A stretch of 64,000 nt of DNA from NCBI RefSeq assembly GCF_012927105.1, contig NZ_JABBFV010000015.1, forward strand, positions 1 through 64,000. The letters run 5' to 3'. A model generated the notes under the pieces. That model had not been told where the DNA came from and searched no databases. It was given only the letters and a program-made list of their open reading frames with translations. Shown here in pieces: positions 17,694 to 26,488 of the stretch (within the stretch, counting starts at the first letter, position 1; each line of letters opens with the position of its first letter). This stretch comes from Sphingobium psychrophilum. Its GTDB lineage: Bacteria > Pseudomonadota > Alphaproteobacteria > Sphingomonadales > Sphingomonadaceae. A program made the translations under genes and the position numbers.

Positions 17694-18538
17694 GACGCAA
17701 TAGCCGCAGCGGCCCGCAAACCGGTTCTAATGCGCGCCATGACGCCTTCGTCGGCCTTGGTGGAATGCACGGCATAGGCAGAATAAGAGAACTCGGGACT
17801 ATCGGGCACCAGCGCGAGCCGGCCTTCCTCGAGATAGGACCGTACGAAGCCTTTGCGGAAGTAACCGGTTCCACCGGTGGCGAGGATATAGTCGAGGGCC
17901 AGCGGACCGTAGCTGATTGCAACGACGGAATTGGGTTGATCGGGATACGCCGCCTGATAGCTCGCAGCGAATTCTTCGCCCCAGTCGATAAGGACATGAT
18001 CTTCAGCGCCTAGCACCCGATCGGTAGGCGTGGTGCGCACCAACACCAGTTTTTCTTCGAAAAGCAGTTCTGCAATCACACCGGGGCGGCGTGGTGCGCC
18101 ATAGAGGATCGCGACATCGAGAGAGCCATCCTGGACCTGCTCCATGAGACTTCCCGCGCTATCGATCTGCGTGCTTACCGCGAACTCAGGACATTCGCGG
18201 CGCATCCACAACAGCCAGTGACGTAGCAATGGGCTCCACAAGCTGAGCTCAGCGCCGATGGTCACCACGCTCTCGCGCCCGGGAGGCAATGCGACCGACC
18301 TGCGCGCGCGCTCCCACACTTGCACAAGGGTAGTCGCAAATCGCAAGAATTGCTCCCCGGCCGGGGTAAGCTTCGCGCCTGATTTGTTACGGATGAAGAC
18401 CGGCCGATCGAGCTGCTCTTCGAGCACGCGGATTCGGGCACTCACCGCTGTCTGGGTGAGATTGAGATTGGCAGCCGCGTTCACAAACGTGCCCGTTTTC
18501 ACAACTTCCAGAAATGTCCGCGCAACTCCGATATCCAT
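17690..18538 (-). CDS. LysR-family transcriptional regulator
   Basis: A 282-aa regulator with a winged HTH at residues 1-60 (F-L-E-V-V-K-T-G-T-F-V-N-A-A-A-N-L-N-L-T) and a two-lobed effector domain. It is unusual in being the first gene of the operon it probably regulates (lysR, DUF6306-like, DUF488) rather than divergent from it. The effector is unknown. Confidence 0.85.
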   Translation of the reverse strand: MDIGVARTFLEVVKTGTFVNAAANLNLTQTAVSARIRVLEEQLDRPVFIRNKSGAKLTPAGEQFLRFATTLVQVWERARRSVALPPGRESVVTIGAELSLWSPLLRHWLLWMRRECPEFAVSTQIDSAGSLMEQVQDGSLDVAILYGAPRRPGVIAELLFEEKLVLVRTTPTDRVLGAEDHVLIDWGEEFAASYQAAYPDQPNSVVAISYGPLALDYILATGGTGYFRKGFVRSYLEEGRLALVPDSPEFSYSAYAVHSTKADEGVMARIRTGLRAAAAIAS

Positions 18539-18631
18539 CCAGCACTCATTTTCTGGTTAAATAACAATTATATTCATTTGCATGATGACAATAGCAGGAG
18601 GAACGAGGGGTCGGCAAGGAGGCACGCCACC

Positions 18632-19099
18632 ATGAAATATCCCGGACCGATCCGGCCTGCTCCGTCGTCGCGCCCTTTTCGCCGCTGGTGGCCGATCCTT
18701 TTAACGGTCGCGTGCGCTGCAGGAGGGCAGCTCATATACTGGCTTTGCGCGAGCGAAATCGTCAGTGCGGATACGATTACATTGGCGATCGTGATCGCGG
18801 TCCCGGTCGCGGCGTTTTTCCTCGCCGACGATGGCGCCAGGGCTCTTTTCCGCCGACCTACAAGCCAACAAGATGCCGTGCCGCCCTTAAAGCGCTCGTT
18901 GCTTCCACCAATCGGTCAAATGACAGACCTTCCTGTCGCCGGCGCGAAACGGCCCAAGGCAAAACCTCACAGCACGCACCTACGCGATGACCGGACGGTG
19001 ACGAAGCCCCTCGCGATCGACGGTAAAATGCGTGATCCGACAGAGCGTGGAAGCAGCATGCCGGCATCGCCACATATTGGGCATCATCCATGGAGTTAA
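18632..19099 (+). CDS. Small membrane protein of unknown function
   Basis: The 155-aa product starts at ATG 18632, which has AAGGAGG about 10 bases upstream. There are two hydrophobic helices (about residues 21-40 and 46-64), then a long polar tail rich in Pro, Lys and Arg. Its stop overlaps an upstream in-frame ATG (19090) of sodB; the genes are tightly packed. I do not recognise the family. Confidence 0.5.
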   Translation: MKYPGPIRPAPSSRPFRRWWPILLTVACAAGGQLIYWLCASEIVSADTITLAIVIAVPVAAFFLADDGARALFRRPTSQQDAVPPLKRSLLPPIGQMTDLPVAGAKRPKAKPHSTHLRDDRTVTKPLAIDGKMRDPTERGSSMPASPHIGHHPWS

Positions 19100-19104
19100 C
19101 TGTC

Positions 19105-19728
19105 ATGCCATTTACGCTTCCCCCACTTCCCTTCGATCGGTCCGCTCTTGAACCTGTGCTCTCGGCTGAAAGCTTTGACTATCATCATGGCAAACATCAC
19201 AAAGCCTATGTCGATAAGGTCAATGGTTGGATCGACGAAAAGGGTCTGGCGGGTAAAACGATCATCGATATTGCGGCGTTTGTGAAAGAAGGTGGTGACA
19301 AGCCGCTGTTCAACAATGCAGCCCAAGTCTGGAATCACAGTTTCTTCTGGCAATGCCTCGCACCCATGGACTCGACCAAGCCGTCGGAGAAGCTCTTGAA
19401 GATGATCGAGAGCGACTTTGGTTCGCATCAAAATTTAATTCAAAAACTGGCGGCTGAGGCTGTCGGTCACTTCGCGAGCGGCTGGGCCTGGCTGATACTC
19501 GAAGGAGACAAGCTCAGGATCACATCGCTTCACGATGCCGATACGCCGATCGTGCACGGCATGACGCCGTTGCTGACCATCGATGTCTGGGAACACGCCT
19601 ATTATATCGATTACCGCAACGCACGACCAAAATTTGCACAAGAACTGCTGTCTAAAGTGGTCAACTGGGATTTCGTTTCGCGCAATCTCGACGGGGCGGG
19701 TGCGGCTCGGGTCGACCAGACCCAATAA
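19105..19728 (+). CDS. sodB: Iron superoxide dismutase
   Basis: Dismutates superoxide in the cytosol. It is 207 aa from ATG 19105, preferred over the ATG five codons earlier because it matches the usual SOD N-terminus M-P-F-T-L-P-P-L-P. Metal ligands are in F-D-Y-H-H-G-K-H-H, W-N-H-S-F-F-W and D-V-W-E-H-A-Y-Y-I-D. The N-N-A-A-Q-V-W-N-H pattern with its Gln favours iron. It is followed by peroxiredoxin and carbonic anhydrase genes on the same strand. Confidence 0.93.
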   Translation: MPFTLPPLPFDRSALEPVLSAESFDYHHGKHHKAYVDKVNGWIDEKGLAGKTIIDIAAFVKEGGDKPLFNNAAQVWNHSFFWQCLAPMDSTKPSEKLLKMIESDFGSHQNLIQKLAAEAVGHFASGWAWLILEGDKLRITSLHDADTPIVHGMTPLLTIDVWEHAYYIDYRNARPKFAQELLSKVVNWDFVSRNLDGAGAARVDQTQ

Positions 19729-19832
19729 GCGCCTCGGTTTTTTTTCCGGAAAAATATCGCTGCAAACAACCAATAACATTCGTTTGTTGGAGGCGTATTG
19801 CGCGCGGATAAGGAGCCAAGCAAAAATGAGGA

Positions 19833-20501
19833 ATGAGCATGAGTATTCAGCTCGGACAATTAGCGCCTGATTTTGATCAGAACAGCACCGAAGGACGCAT
19901 TCGTTTCCATGAATGGCTTGGAGACTCGTGGGGCGTTCTCTTCAGTCATCCCAAGGACTTTACGCCGGTTTGCACGACCGAGTTGGCCGAGGTTGGTCGG
20001 CTCAAGTCGGAGTGGGACAGGCGAGATGTCAAGGTTATCGGCCTCTCGATCGATCCTGTCGAAGCGCACCGCATCTGGGAGGCCGATATCGAGTCTACTT
20101 AAGGGCAGCAGGTCAACTTCCCGATGCTCGCTGACAACGATCAAACGGTCGCGCAGCTCTATGGCATGATCCATCCGATGAGCGATCCGACCGTCACCGT
20201 GCGGTCCGTCCTCGTCATTGATCCGCTAAAAAAAGTCCGCCTCATCCTCACATATCCGCCAAGCACGGGGCGCAATTTCGTCGAGATTCTGCGGACGATC
20301 GACAGCCTGCAATTGACCGACCGACGCAGCGTCGCGACGCCTGTGAATTGGAAGCCTGGCGACCCAGTCATCGTCTCTCCGAAACTGTCGGACGAGGAAG
20401 CCTCGCGACAATTCCCACAAGGCTACGCGACGCTCAAACCATATTTGCGGATCGTCGATCTCGAGGGAGGTTCGGCCGGTGAGCAACCCGCTGCAGCCTG
20501 A
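19833..20501 (+). pseudogene. 1-Cys peroxiredoxin (Prx6-type) with in-frame stop
   Basis: Reads as a full-length 222-codon 1-Cys peroxiredoxin: F-S-H-P-K-D-F-T-P-V-C-T-T-E carries the peroxidatic Cys, and after a TAA at 20100-20102 the same frame continues G-Q-Q-V-N-F-P-M-L-A-D to the normal C-terminus. The stop sits where relatives have a residue in the loop before V-N-F-P, as expected from CAA to TAA. The N-terminal 89 residues alone would keep the active Cys but lose the dimer interface. Without suppression the gene is inactive. Confidence 0.75.
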
Positions 20502-21171
20502 ATCAGTCGTACAAGCCGGCAATGATGATATCGCCGATTTGCTTGAACGAAACCGGCAATGGGCGGGCCGGAAGACCCAAAGCGACCCTCGCTTTTTCGC
20601 ACGCCTCGTCGGTCAACAGAGCCCGCGATATTTCTGGGTGGGTTGTTCAGATAGTCGCGTTCCAGCAACCGAGATTGTCGATCTCGATCCAGGCGAAATG
20701 TTCGTCCACCGCAACATCGCCAATCTCGTGCCGGCCAGCGATACCAATTTCAACGCCGCTCTTTTGTTTGCCGTCAATGTGCTCCGCGTCCGGCATGTTC
20801 TGGTGGTGGGGCATTATGGCTGCGGGGGCATTCGCGCGGCTCGAAATGCCGTTGCGAACGACGCAATCGGTTCGTGGCTTGCACCCGTCAGAGCCCTATA
20901 CTGGCAACATCGCACTGCGCTTCATGCTTTACCGGATGAGCAGGCACGCGAGGATCGACTGTGCGAGCTCAACGTCATCGCCCAGGTTGAGCAGGTCTGC
21001 GCCAATGCTGTGGTCGAGCAAGCATGGCGAGATGGTCACGACCTGACGGTACATGGGCTTATCTACGCTATCGGCGACGGCCTCCTGCAAAGTGTTTGCG
21101 AGCCAGTCTCGCGCATCCCCGTGGGTAAGGCTCATGTCCGCGACGATGATGATGACGAGAATATATTGTGA
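20479..21171 (+). CDS. can: Beta-class carbonic anhydrase
   Basis: Interconverts CO2 and bicarbonate. It has a GTG start at 20479 with GAGGGAGG 9 bases upstream, overlapping the peroxiredoxin end; 230 aa. Zinc ligands are in G-C-S-D-S-R-V-P-A (Cys, Asp-Arg dyad) and G-H-Y-G-C-G-G (His, Cys). The C-terminus is an acidic D-D-D-D-D-E-N run. The stop overlaps the next gene's start (GTGA). Confidence 0.92.
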   Translation: MSNPLQPESVVQAGNDDIADLLERNRQWAGRKTQSDPRFFARLVGQQSPRYFWVGCSDSRVPATEIVDLDPGEMFVHRNIANLVPASDTNFNAALLFAVNVLRVRHVLVVGHYGCGGIRAARNAVANDAIGSWLAPVRALYWQHRTALHALPDEQAREDRLCELNVIAQVEQVCANAVVEQAWRDGHDLTVHGLIYAIGDGLLQSVCEPVSRIPVGKAHVRDDDDDENIL

Positions 21172-21584
21172 GCGATCAGACGCTCTGTGCTGCAGGAACC
21201 TCGAACCTGGCCCGAGAATGCCGGGATCTCGCCCACCTTTGCGAGGCGACAAGCGCGGCCAGCCGGGAACTGGACGGTCGAATTGCCCGAACGGTATTTC
21301 CCGGACTGGTGGATCTGGAAGAACTTGAGATAGCGGTTTGGCGCTATGGCGACGGTAGCCGCGTTCGCGCGCTACGATATTCCGGCGAGAAGGCAGCGGC
21401 GGCGACCCTCGTTCCACCGGGCCACTGGATGGAACGCGATGCGGATCTGCCCGATCGCATCTGGATCTACGGGCCCGGCAGCGACGATGCAGTTTCGGCG
21501 AGGCATGTTCTGGAACCGCTGGCGATATCCGCCGCGTGCTTGCGCATGCACGCGCGGCTCAAGGGGATGTCACCGTCAAGGTGA
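21168..21584 (+). CDS. Hypothetical protein coupled to carbonic anhydrase
   Basis: The 138-aa product has a GTG start overlapping the can stop. It is soluble and mixed alpha/beta, with two cysteines near the N-terminus and an R-Y-G-D-G-S-R-V-R-A-L-R-Y stretch. No signal peptide, helix pair or known motif is seen. Tight coupling suggests a role linked to the preceding enzyme. Family not recognised. Confidence 0.45.
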   Translation: MSDQTLCAAGTSNLARECRDLAHLCEATSAASRELDGRIARTVFPGLVDLEELEIAVWRYGDGSRVRALRYSGEKAAAATLVPPGHWMERDADLPDRIWIYGPGSDDAVSARHVLEPLAISAACLRMHARLKGMSPSR

Positions 21585-21635
21585 TTATTCTCATTCCGTC
21601 ATTTTGATCATCATCCCCCTTCTGGAGAAAGAGAA

Positions 21636-21875
21636 ATGCTCATCACCGTCTATCACGGCGTTGACGTCGGTACCGCCAAAGACAAGGGCGCAATGCATTT
21701 TGACGCCCTGCCTTCGTGCGGTGAAGAGGTCGAGATCGACCGCAAGGCCTACGTCGTTGGCAGAGTGTGGCATCTTCCGAGCGCCCGCTTTGCTGGCGCG
21801 AAGCTCGCCATTCTGATAAACGAGGCAGTCGATGAAGCGATCATGTCGCGCACGCCTGCCTTGGCCAGCGCCTAG
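21636..21875 (+). CDS. Small hypothetical protein (79 aa)
   Basis: GGAGAAAG precedes the ATG at 21636 by 6 bases. The short, soluble, beta-rich sequence contains V-D-V-G-T-A-K-D-K-G and V-G-R-V-W-H-L-P. It has no cysteine pair or membrane segment. It follows the carbonic-anhydrase pair on the same strand. Function unknown. Confidence 0.45.
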   Translation: MLITVYHGVDVGTAKDKGAMHFDALPSCGEEVEIDRKAYVVGRVWHLPSARFAGAKLAILINEAVDEAIMSRTPALASA

Positions 21876-21878
21876 ACC

Positions 21879-22296
21879 GTGCGCTCGTGGCTTATATCGC
21901 CGCAGTGGCTACCAGTTCTGGTTGTCGGCTTGGCTACCTCCGCAGTATATGCTGGCACCCCTGAGCATCCGGCCGCTCCGACTTTGCGGTTCGCGGACAT
22001 TGAGACAGCTTTTGGCCAAACGGACCAATTGCCGGCAGCGCAAGCTGCTGTCGCCGCCGCCCTACCGATCGGCATGCCGCTACCGGATGCCCAAGCGATA
22101 TTGGTGCGTGCTGGTGCGTGCTGGTGCGCGCTGCCAGCTGCAACGCCGTAATCCTGAAGTGATCGAGTGCGTCTACTCCCAGAGGACCACTATCGATGAT
22201 TATTACGCTGCGGACATCGTCTGGACGACGGCGCTGCACGGCGAAGGCGCGCGGGTCGCACAAATCTCGATCCGTCGCGAACTTGATAAGCACTGA
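21879..22296 (+). pseudogene. Secreted hypothetical protein split by a 10-bp repeat frameshift
   Basis: A GTG at 21879 opens a signal-peptide-like N-terminus (M-R-S-W-L-I-S-P-Q-W-L-P-V-L-V-V-G-L). The frame stops at 22151. A different frame then continues with sensible coding sequence (V-I-E-C-V-Y-S-Q-R-T-T-I-D-D-Y-Y) to a stop at 22296. The change occurs in a three-copy 10-bp tandem repeat (22101-22130). Removing one copy joins both parts into one 135-aa protein. So this is either a fresh frameshift or a phase-variable gene. Confidence 0.55.
22101..22130. repeat. Three-copy 10-bp tandem repeat (CTGGTGCGTG) inside a gene
   Basis: Units are TTGGTGCGTG, CTGGTGCGTG and CTGGTGCGCG. Because 10 is not a multiple of three, each gain or loss of a unit changes the reading frame of the secreted-protein gene around it. 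Confidence 0.75.
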
Positions 22297-22320
22297 TTCC
22301 CGAGAGGCTTCTATGCCGTT

Positions 22321-24111
22321 CTACAGTGCAGTTTCTGGCGCTTTGCTCGACGGACTGACAAAACGGGCACGACCGGTTTCCGATTGGCGATGCGCGCTGC
22401 GTGCCTTCAACAGATCCTGGCGGGAAAGAATGCCGACGACGCGGCGGCTGCCCGGTTCGACGATCGGTATCCGGCCGACCCCGGAATCGACCATGAGGTC
22501 GGCCACCACGCCGATCGGCGTCGCGGGGTAGGCGACAAGAAGCGATGCGTCGGAGAGCGTTTCGGCAAGGCTGGTATCGGCGGGATGCTCGCCAACCTGC
22601 CACCGCAAGGCATCCGTTCGGGAGACGAGGCCAAGCAGCGCATTATCGTCATCGACAACGGGATAGCTACGATGATCCGCACCATCGGCAAAGAAGGTTG
22701 CGGCCGTAGCGATCGTCATTGTACCCGGAAGCGTGGCGGGATCGCGTGTCATCAATTGAGCGGCTTGCACGAGGTCCAGTGGATCAACGCTGTATTCCTG
22801 GAGAATGTGGCGACCCCGCCGCGCAATTTTTTCGGTCAGGATCGATCGACGCATCAACAGGACGCTGACGGCATATGCGCAGGCTGCCGCCGTGACGGTA
22901 AGCGGCAGAGCGTCGAAATGGCCCGTGAGTTCAGCGGCAAAAAGGGCGCCGGTAATGGGCGCCCGCATGGCACCACTCATGATGCCTGCCATGCCGATCA
23001 TGGCCCAGAAGCCGGGGCCACCTGGCAGGAGATGTCCGAGCAGACACCCGGCCGCGCCGCCCAAAATCAGCAACGGCGCCAGCACACCGCCCGATGTCCC
23101 CGAACCCAGTGCTACGAGCCAGACGACCGCCTTGACGACGAGCAGCGCAACGACGACCCGCGTTGTCAGCGACCCGTCCAGCAAGGCCTGGATGCTCTGA
23201 TAACCTGCGCCCAGCACATGGGCATCGATCAGGCCGCCGAAACCAACCACGATGGCGCCGATTGCCGGCCACCACATCCAGTGAACTGGCAGTCGGTGAA
23301 ACAGATCCTCGACGCGGTAGAGGGATGTCGAGAGCAGGGCCGCCTCGAGTCCCACGACAATACCAACGCCCGCCGCCGCCGCGATTGGCCAAAGGCCCGT
23401 CGGGGTGAGCGCGACAAACGGAAACATGGCGCCGCTGCCAATCAGCCAGGGGCGCCATGCAAACGCAACTATAACACCGACCACGACCGGCACGAAGCTG
23501 CGGGGTTTCCATTCGAAGAGCAGCACCTCGATCGCCAGCAGAATCGCGGCGAGCGGCGTACCAAAGATCGCCGTCATCCCGGCTGCGGCGCCGGCCACGA
23601 GCAATGTCTTGCGCTCGGCCGCGCTCAGATGAAAGCATTGCGCGAACAGCGATCCGATCGCGCCGCCGGTCATGATGATCGGTCCTTCCGCGCCGAAGGG
23701 GCCGCCGCTGCCGATCGATACCGCAGACGAAAGCGGCTTCAGGATCGCGACCTTGAGCGACAACCGGCTCTCGCCATACAAGATCGTCTCGATCGCCTCG
23801 GGGATACCATGCCCACGAATTTTATCGGAGCCATAGCGGGCCATCAGCCCGACGATCAGGCTCCCGATGATCGGAATGGCGATGATCCACAATCCGACGG
23901 TGGTATCGGTTATAGACACCGATTGCGCCGAAAGCCGCCCAAACCAGAACAGGTTGGTAGCGATCGCGATCAGGCGGATCAGGATCCAGGCGCCGAGCGC
24001 GCCGCCCGTGCCGACGACGAGCGCCATGGCGGCGAGCATGAGCATGCGCCAATTCGCGCTATGGTCGGCCAGACGATGTGTTTCTGATATGGCTTTTGCT
24101 GCGGACGTCAT
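22321..24111 (-). CDS. ClC-family chloride channel/antiporter with CBS pair
   Basis: The inner-membrane anion transporter is 596 aa from ATG 24111; the frame is open further upstream without coding character. The ClC core has G-S-G-G-P-F-G-A-E-G-P (with the gating Glu), G-T-P-L-A-A-I-L-L-A-I-E-V (with a candidate proton-path Glu) and G-S-G-T-S-G-G-V-L-A-P. A tandem CBS pair (about residues 440-575) at the C-terminus suggests nucleotide control. Retention of both glutamates favours a Cl-/H+ exchanger. It is divergent from a MarR regulator with a perfect palindrome between them, so probably repressed by it. Confidence 0.88.
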   Translation of the reverse strand: MTSAAKAISETHRLADHSANWRMLMLAAMALVVGTGGALGAWILIRLIAIATNLFWFGRLSAQSVSITDTTVGLWIIAIPIIGSLIVGLMARYGSDKIRGHGIPEAIETILYGESRLSLKVAILKPLSSAVSIGSGGPFGAEGPIIMTGGAIGSLFAQCFHLSAAERKTLLVAGAAAGMTAIFGTPLAAILLAIEVLLFEWKPRSFVPVVVGVIVAFAWRPWLIGSGAMFPFVALTPTGLWPIAAAAGVGIVVGLEAALLSTSLYRVEDLFHRLPVHWMWWPAIGAIVVGFGGLIDAHVLGAGYQSIQALLDGSLTTRVVVALLVVKAVVWLVALGSGTSGGVLAPLLILGGAAGCLLGHLLPGGPGFWAMIGMAGIMSGAMRAPITGALFAAELTGHFDALPLTVTAAACAYAVSVLLMRRSILTEKIARRGRHILQEYSVDPLDLVQAAQLMTRDPATLPGTMTIATAATFFADGADHRSYPVVDDDNALLGLVSRTDALRWQVGEHPADTSLAETLSDASLLVAYPATPIGVVADLMVDSGVGRIPIVEPGSRRVVGILSRQDLLKARSAHRQSETGRARFVSPSSKAPETAL

Positions 24112-24142
24112 GAATCGCCTTTGATACGGGGTGGGCGATCCG

Positions 24143-24163
24143 TTATATCGCAGTGCGATATAA
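24143..24163. promoter_or_regulatory. Perfect 21-bp palindrome, likely MarR operator
   Basis: TTATATCGCA-G-TGCGATATAA is a perfect palindrome in the 75-bp gap between the divergent ClC and marR genes. The core TATATCG-N5-CGATATA occurs again at 32943-32961 upstream of another operon. Confidence 0.7.
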
Positions 24164-24186
24164 TTCAATGGGTGAGATGGGGTTGC

Positions 24187-24597
24187 ATGACAAATAGCGT
24201 TGCGTTGACGGATGAGGATTACATTGCGCTGGCCGACTTTCGCCATGCGTTGCGTCGTTTCCAGGCATTCAGCGAGGCGAATGCGACGAATGTTGGTCTC
24301 ACGCCCCAACAGCATCAGGCCTTATTGGCAATCCGCGCGGCGTCTCCGGCCGAGGTGACCGTCGGCATTATCGCCGAGCGGCTTATCCTCAAGCCGCATA
24401 GCGCAACCGGACTGGTTGATCGACTGGAGGCGCTTGAGCTGGTTACCCGGCACGAGGCAAGCGTCGACCGCCGTCGGGCAATGCTTCGGCTCACACCTAA
24501 GGCGGAAACGATGCTCGCTGCTTTATCTGCGACCCATTGCGAGGAGATCCGTCGGCTGAAACCTCTCCTTGCGGATCTATTGGCCAAATTCGGTTAG
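24187..24597 (+). CDS. MarR-family transcriptional regulator
   Basis: This 136-aa winged-helix repressor starts at ATG 24187; an in-frame codon at 24121 lies upstream of the palindrome and is unlikely. The helix-turn-helix includes T-V-G-I-I-A-E-R-L-I-L-K-P-H-S-A-T-G, and the wing D-R-R-R-A-M-L-R-L-T has the D-x-R signature. It is divergent from the ClC gene and expected to bind 24143-24163, regulating itself and the transporter. Confidence 0.85.
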   Translation: MTNSVALTDEDYIALADFRHALRRFQAFSEANATNVGLTPQQHQALLAIRAASPAEVTVGIIAERLILKPHSATGLVDRLEALELVTRHEASVDRRRAMLRLTPKAETMLAALSATHCEEIRRLKPLLADLLAKFG

Positions 24598-24713
24598 GGT
24601 GGCTCCACGCAGGTAAATCCACAAAAATATTGCTATTAACTGGCAATAATACTCGTTTGTCTTATGCTCATGTTACCGTCAACCTGTTCGCATACGAATT
24701 GCCCCCCAATAAA

Positions 24714-24853
24714 CGCGCCCGGAGAGGATTCTGCTTTGGCAGACCGGAGCGCGCGGGGGCCACAATGTTGAGGTTGTGCAGATAATGACGAAAACCGACT
24801 CTCCAGGGCACATCCAGATCCTGGGACAAAGGTGTCTCGCTCGGGAGTGTCCC
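24714..24853 (+). promoter_or_regulatory. Structured 5' leader of metB (candidate RNA element)
   Basis: Nested dyads are visible: CGCGC-CCGG (24714-24722) pairs with CCGG-A-GCGCG (24744-24753) around TCTGC-TTTG-GCAGA (24730-24743). Then comes CACAA/TTGTG (24761-24778), and GGGACA (24822-24827) can pair with TGTCCC (24848-24853). It does not look like SAM-I or SAM-II. A regulatory RNA for methionine synthesis is possible; this is inference from sequence symmetry only. Confidence 0.35.
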
Positions 24854-24883
24854 GCCGCGAAGTGAGCGAAGGGCGCCAGCGCA

Positions 24884-26053
24884 ATGACTGAGAATCTTTC
24901 CCCGGGGCGCCCTGCTCTGGAAACAATCGCTGCCTCGCATGGAGTCGCGAGCGATACGGCCTTCGGCGCGGTAACGCCGCCGCTCTACATGTCCAGCACC
25001 TATACGTTCGAAGGCTATGACCAACCGCGTGCTCATGATTATGGCCGATCCGGCAATCCTAGCCGCGATCTGCTCGCCGACGCACTTGCAAAGCTTGAGG
25101 GTGGCGCGGGGGCCGTCATTACCTCGAGCGGGATGGCCGCGATCGATCTTCTTCTTGGTCAATTTGGCCCCGATGATCTCGTCCTCGCGCCTCACGATTG
25201 CTACGGCGGCACCTATCGCCTGTTGAATGCGCGCGCCGAACGCCGCCAGTTTCAGGTCGTCTTCGTCGATCAGTCGAATGACAGGGCACTCGATGCCGCG
25301 CTTGAGGACGTGCCGGCCCTCGTTCTGATCGAAACCCCGAGCAACCCCCTCATGCGGATCGTCGATATAGCGGCGATCGCCGCCAAGGCCAAAAGTGCCG
25401 GTGCCGCGGTTGCTGTCGACAACACCTTCCTTTCGCCCGCGCTGCAGCGACCGCTGACGCTCGGTGCCGATTACGTCATTCATTCCACGACCAAATATCT
25501 GAATGGCCACTCCGACGTTATCGGTGGCGCGATCATCGCGGCTGATCCCGCACAGGTCGAGGTGCTGCGTAAATGGGCGAATGTCGTCGGCTCCATCGGC
25601 GCGCCCTTTGACGCCTGGCTCACCTTACGCGGCTTGCGTACGCTGTTTCCTCGCATCGAACGGCAGCAACTGACCGCAACCGTGATCGCCAATCATCTCG
25701 AGCATCATGCTGCAGTGGCGCGGGTGCATTACCCGGGTCTCAAATCCCATCCAGGCCACACGATCGCCCGCCGTCAGCAAAGAGGCTATGGCGCGATGCT
25801 CAGCTTCGAGCTTGTCGGTGGTGTCGAGGCGGTCCGTCGCTTTATATCGCATGTTCGTATGTTCACGCTGGCGGAATCGCTCGGAGGCGTCGAAAGCCTC
25901 GTCGCACACCCTGCGACGATGACCCATGCAGATATGGGTGATGAGGCCCGCCGCATCGCTGGCATCAGCGATGGCCTGCTGCGTCTGTCGGTTGGCCTGG
26001 AAGATGAAAGGGATTTGATCGCAGGGCTCGATCTTGGGTTGTCCGCATGTTGA
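24884..26053 (+). CDS. metB: Trans-sulfuration PLP enzyme (cystathionine gamma-synthase / beta-lyase type)
   Basis: A PLP enzyme of Cys/Met metabolism, 389 aa. The PLP lysine lies in H-S-T-T-K-Y-L-N-G-H-S-D. Other family motifs are Y-G-R-S-G-N-P-S-R, E-T-P-S-N-P and D-N-T-F-L-S-P. Family members (cystathionine gamma-synthase, cystathionine beta- or gamma-lyase, O-acylhomoserine sulfhydrylase) are hard to separate by eye, so metB is the best guess. The gene stands alone after a foldable leader. Confidence 0.75.
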   Translation: MTENLSPGRPALETIAASHGVASDTAFGAVTPPLYMSSTYTFEGYDQPRAHDYGRSGNPSRDLLADALAKLEGGAGAVITSSGMAAIDLLLGQFGPDDLVLAPHDCYGGTYRLLNARAERRQFQVVFVDQSNDRALDAALEDVPALVLIETPSNPLMRIVDIAAIAAKAKSAGAAVAVDNTFLSPALQRPLTLGADYVIHSTTKYLNGHSDVIGGAIIAADPAQVEVLRKWANVVGSIGAPFDAWLTLRGLRTLFPRIERQQLTATVIANHLEHHAAVARVHYPGLKSHPGHTIARRQQRGYGAMLSFELVGGVEAVRRFISHVRMFTLAESLGGVESLVAHPATMTHADMGDEARRIAGISDGLLRLSVGLEDERDLIAGLDLGLSAC

Positions 26054-26102
26054 AGCGACGACTCACCGCCGAATTCGACCACTAGGCGAAAGGAGGCGAG
26101 CC

Positions 26103-26352
26103 ATGCCCACAGCTGTCATACTCATCGATCTACTGGGGCTAATTCTGATCGTTCTGGGATTCCATCTGGCGTTCCGCCAGAATCTGGTGCGCCGATGGTG
26201 GTCAGTGCTGCGCCATGAATGCCATGCGCCGGCTCGCTTAACCGCTGACCGATGAGGATCCCGCCCGCTATGCAATGCGCATTTCTGGAGTGATGATCCT
26301 TGCTTTTGGTGTCGCGATAACCCTCCTGTTCACGCTTTCCCACCTCCGCTGA
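26103..26352 (+). pseudogene. Two-helix small membrane protein with frameshift
   Basis: An ATG at 26103 (AAAGGAGG 6-7 bases upstream) opens a hydrophobic helix (A-V-I-L-I-D-L-L-G-L-I-L-I-V-L-G-F) and stops at 26255. From about 26242 the +1 frame continues L-T-D-E-D-P-A-R-Y-A-M-R-I-S-G-V-M-I-L-A-F-G to a second helix and stops at 26352. One base removed near 26235-26242 would give a single two-helix protein of about 82 aa. A second small gene starting inside is an alternative. Confidence 0.45.
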
Positions 26353-26488
26353 GGTCGCTGGTGATGTTCACCCCAAATGCGCGTGGAGACGTACCGCAAT
26401 ATATTTGCGCTATGCCATAAATATTTTGAACTTCGGAGACCGGCTTCCGTGAGGCAATAGGCGCTCGTCTTCGGACGATGTTCTCACA

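Noticed and set aside
24600..24883. Known SAM-II or SAM/SAH riboswitch before metB
   Set aside because: I could not find the conserved core of either class; only generic hairpins are visible, so no riboswitch class is assigned.
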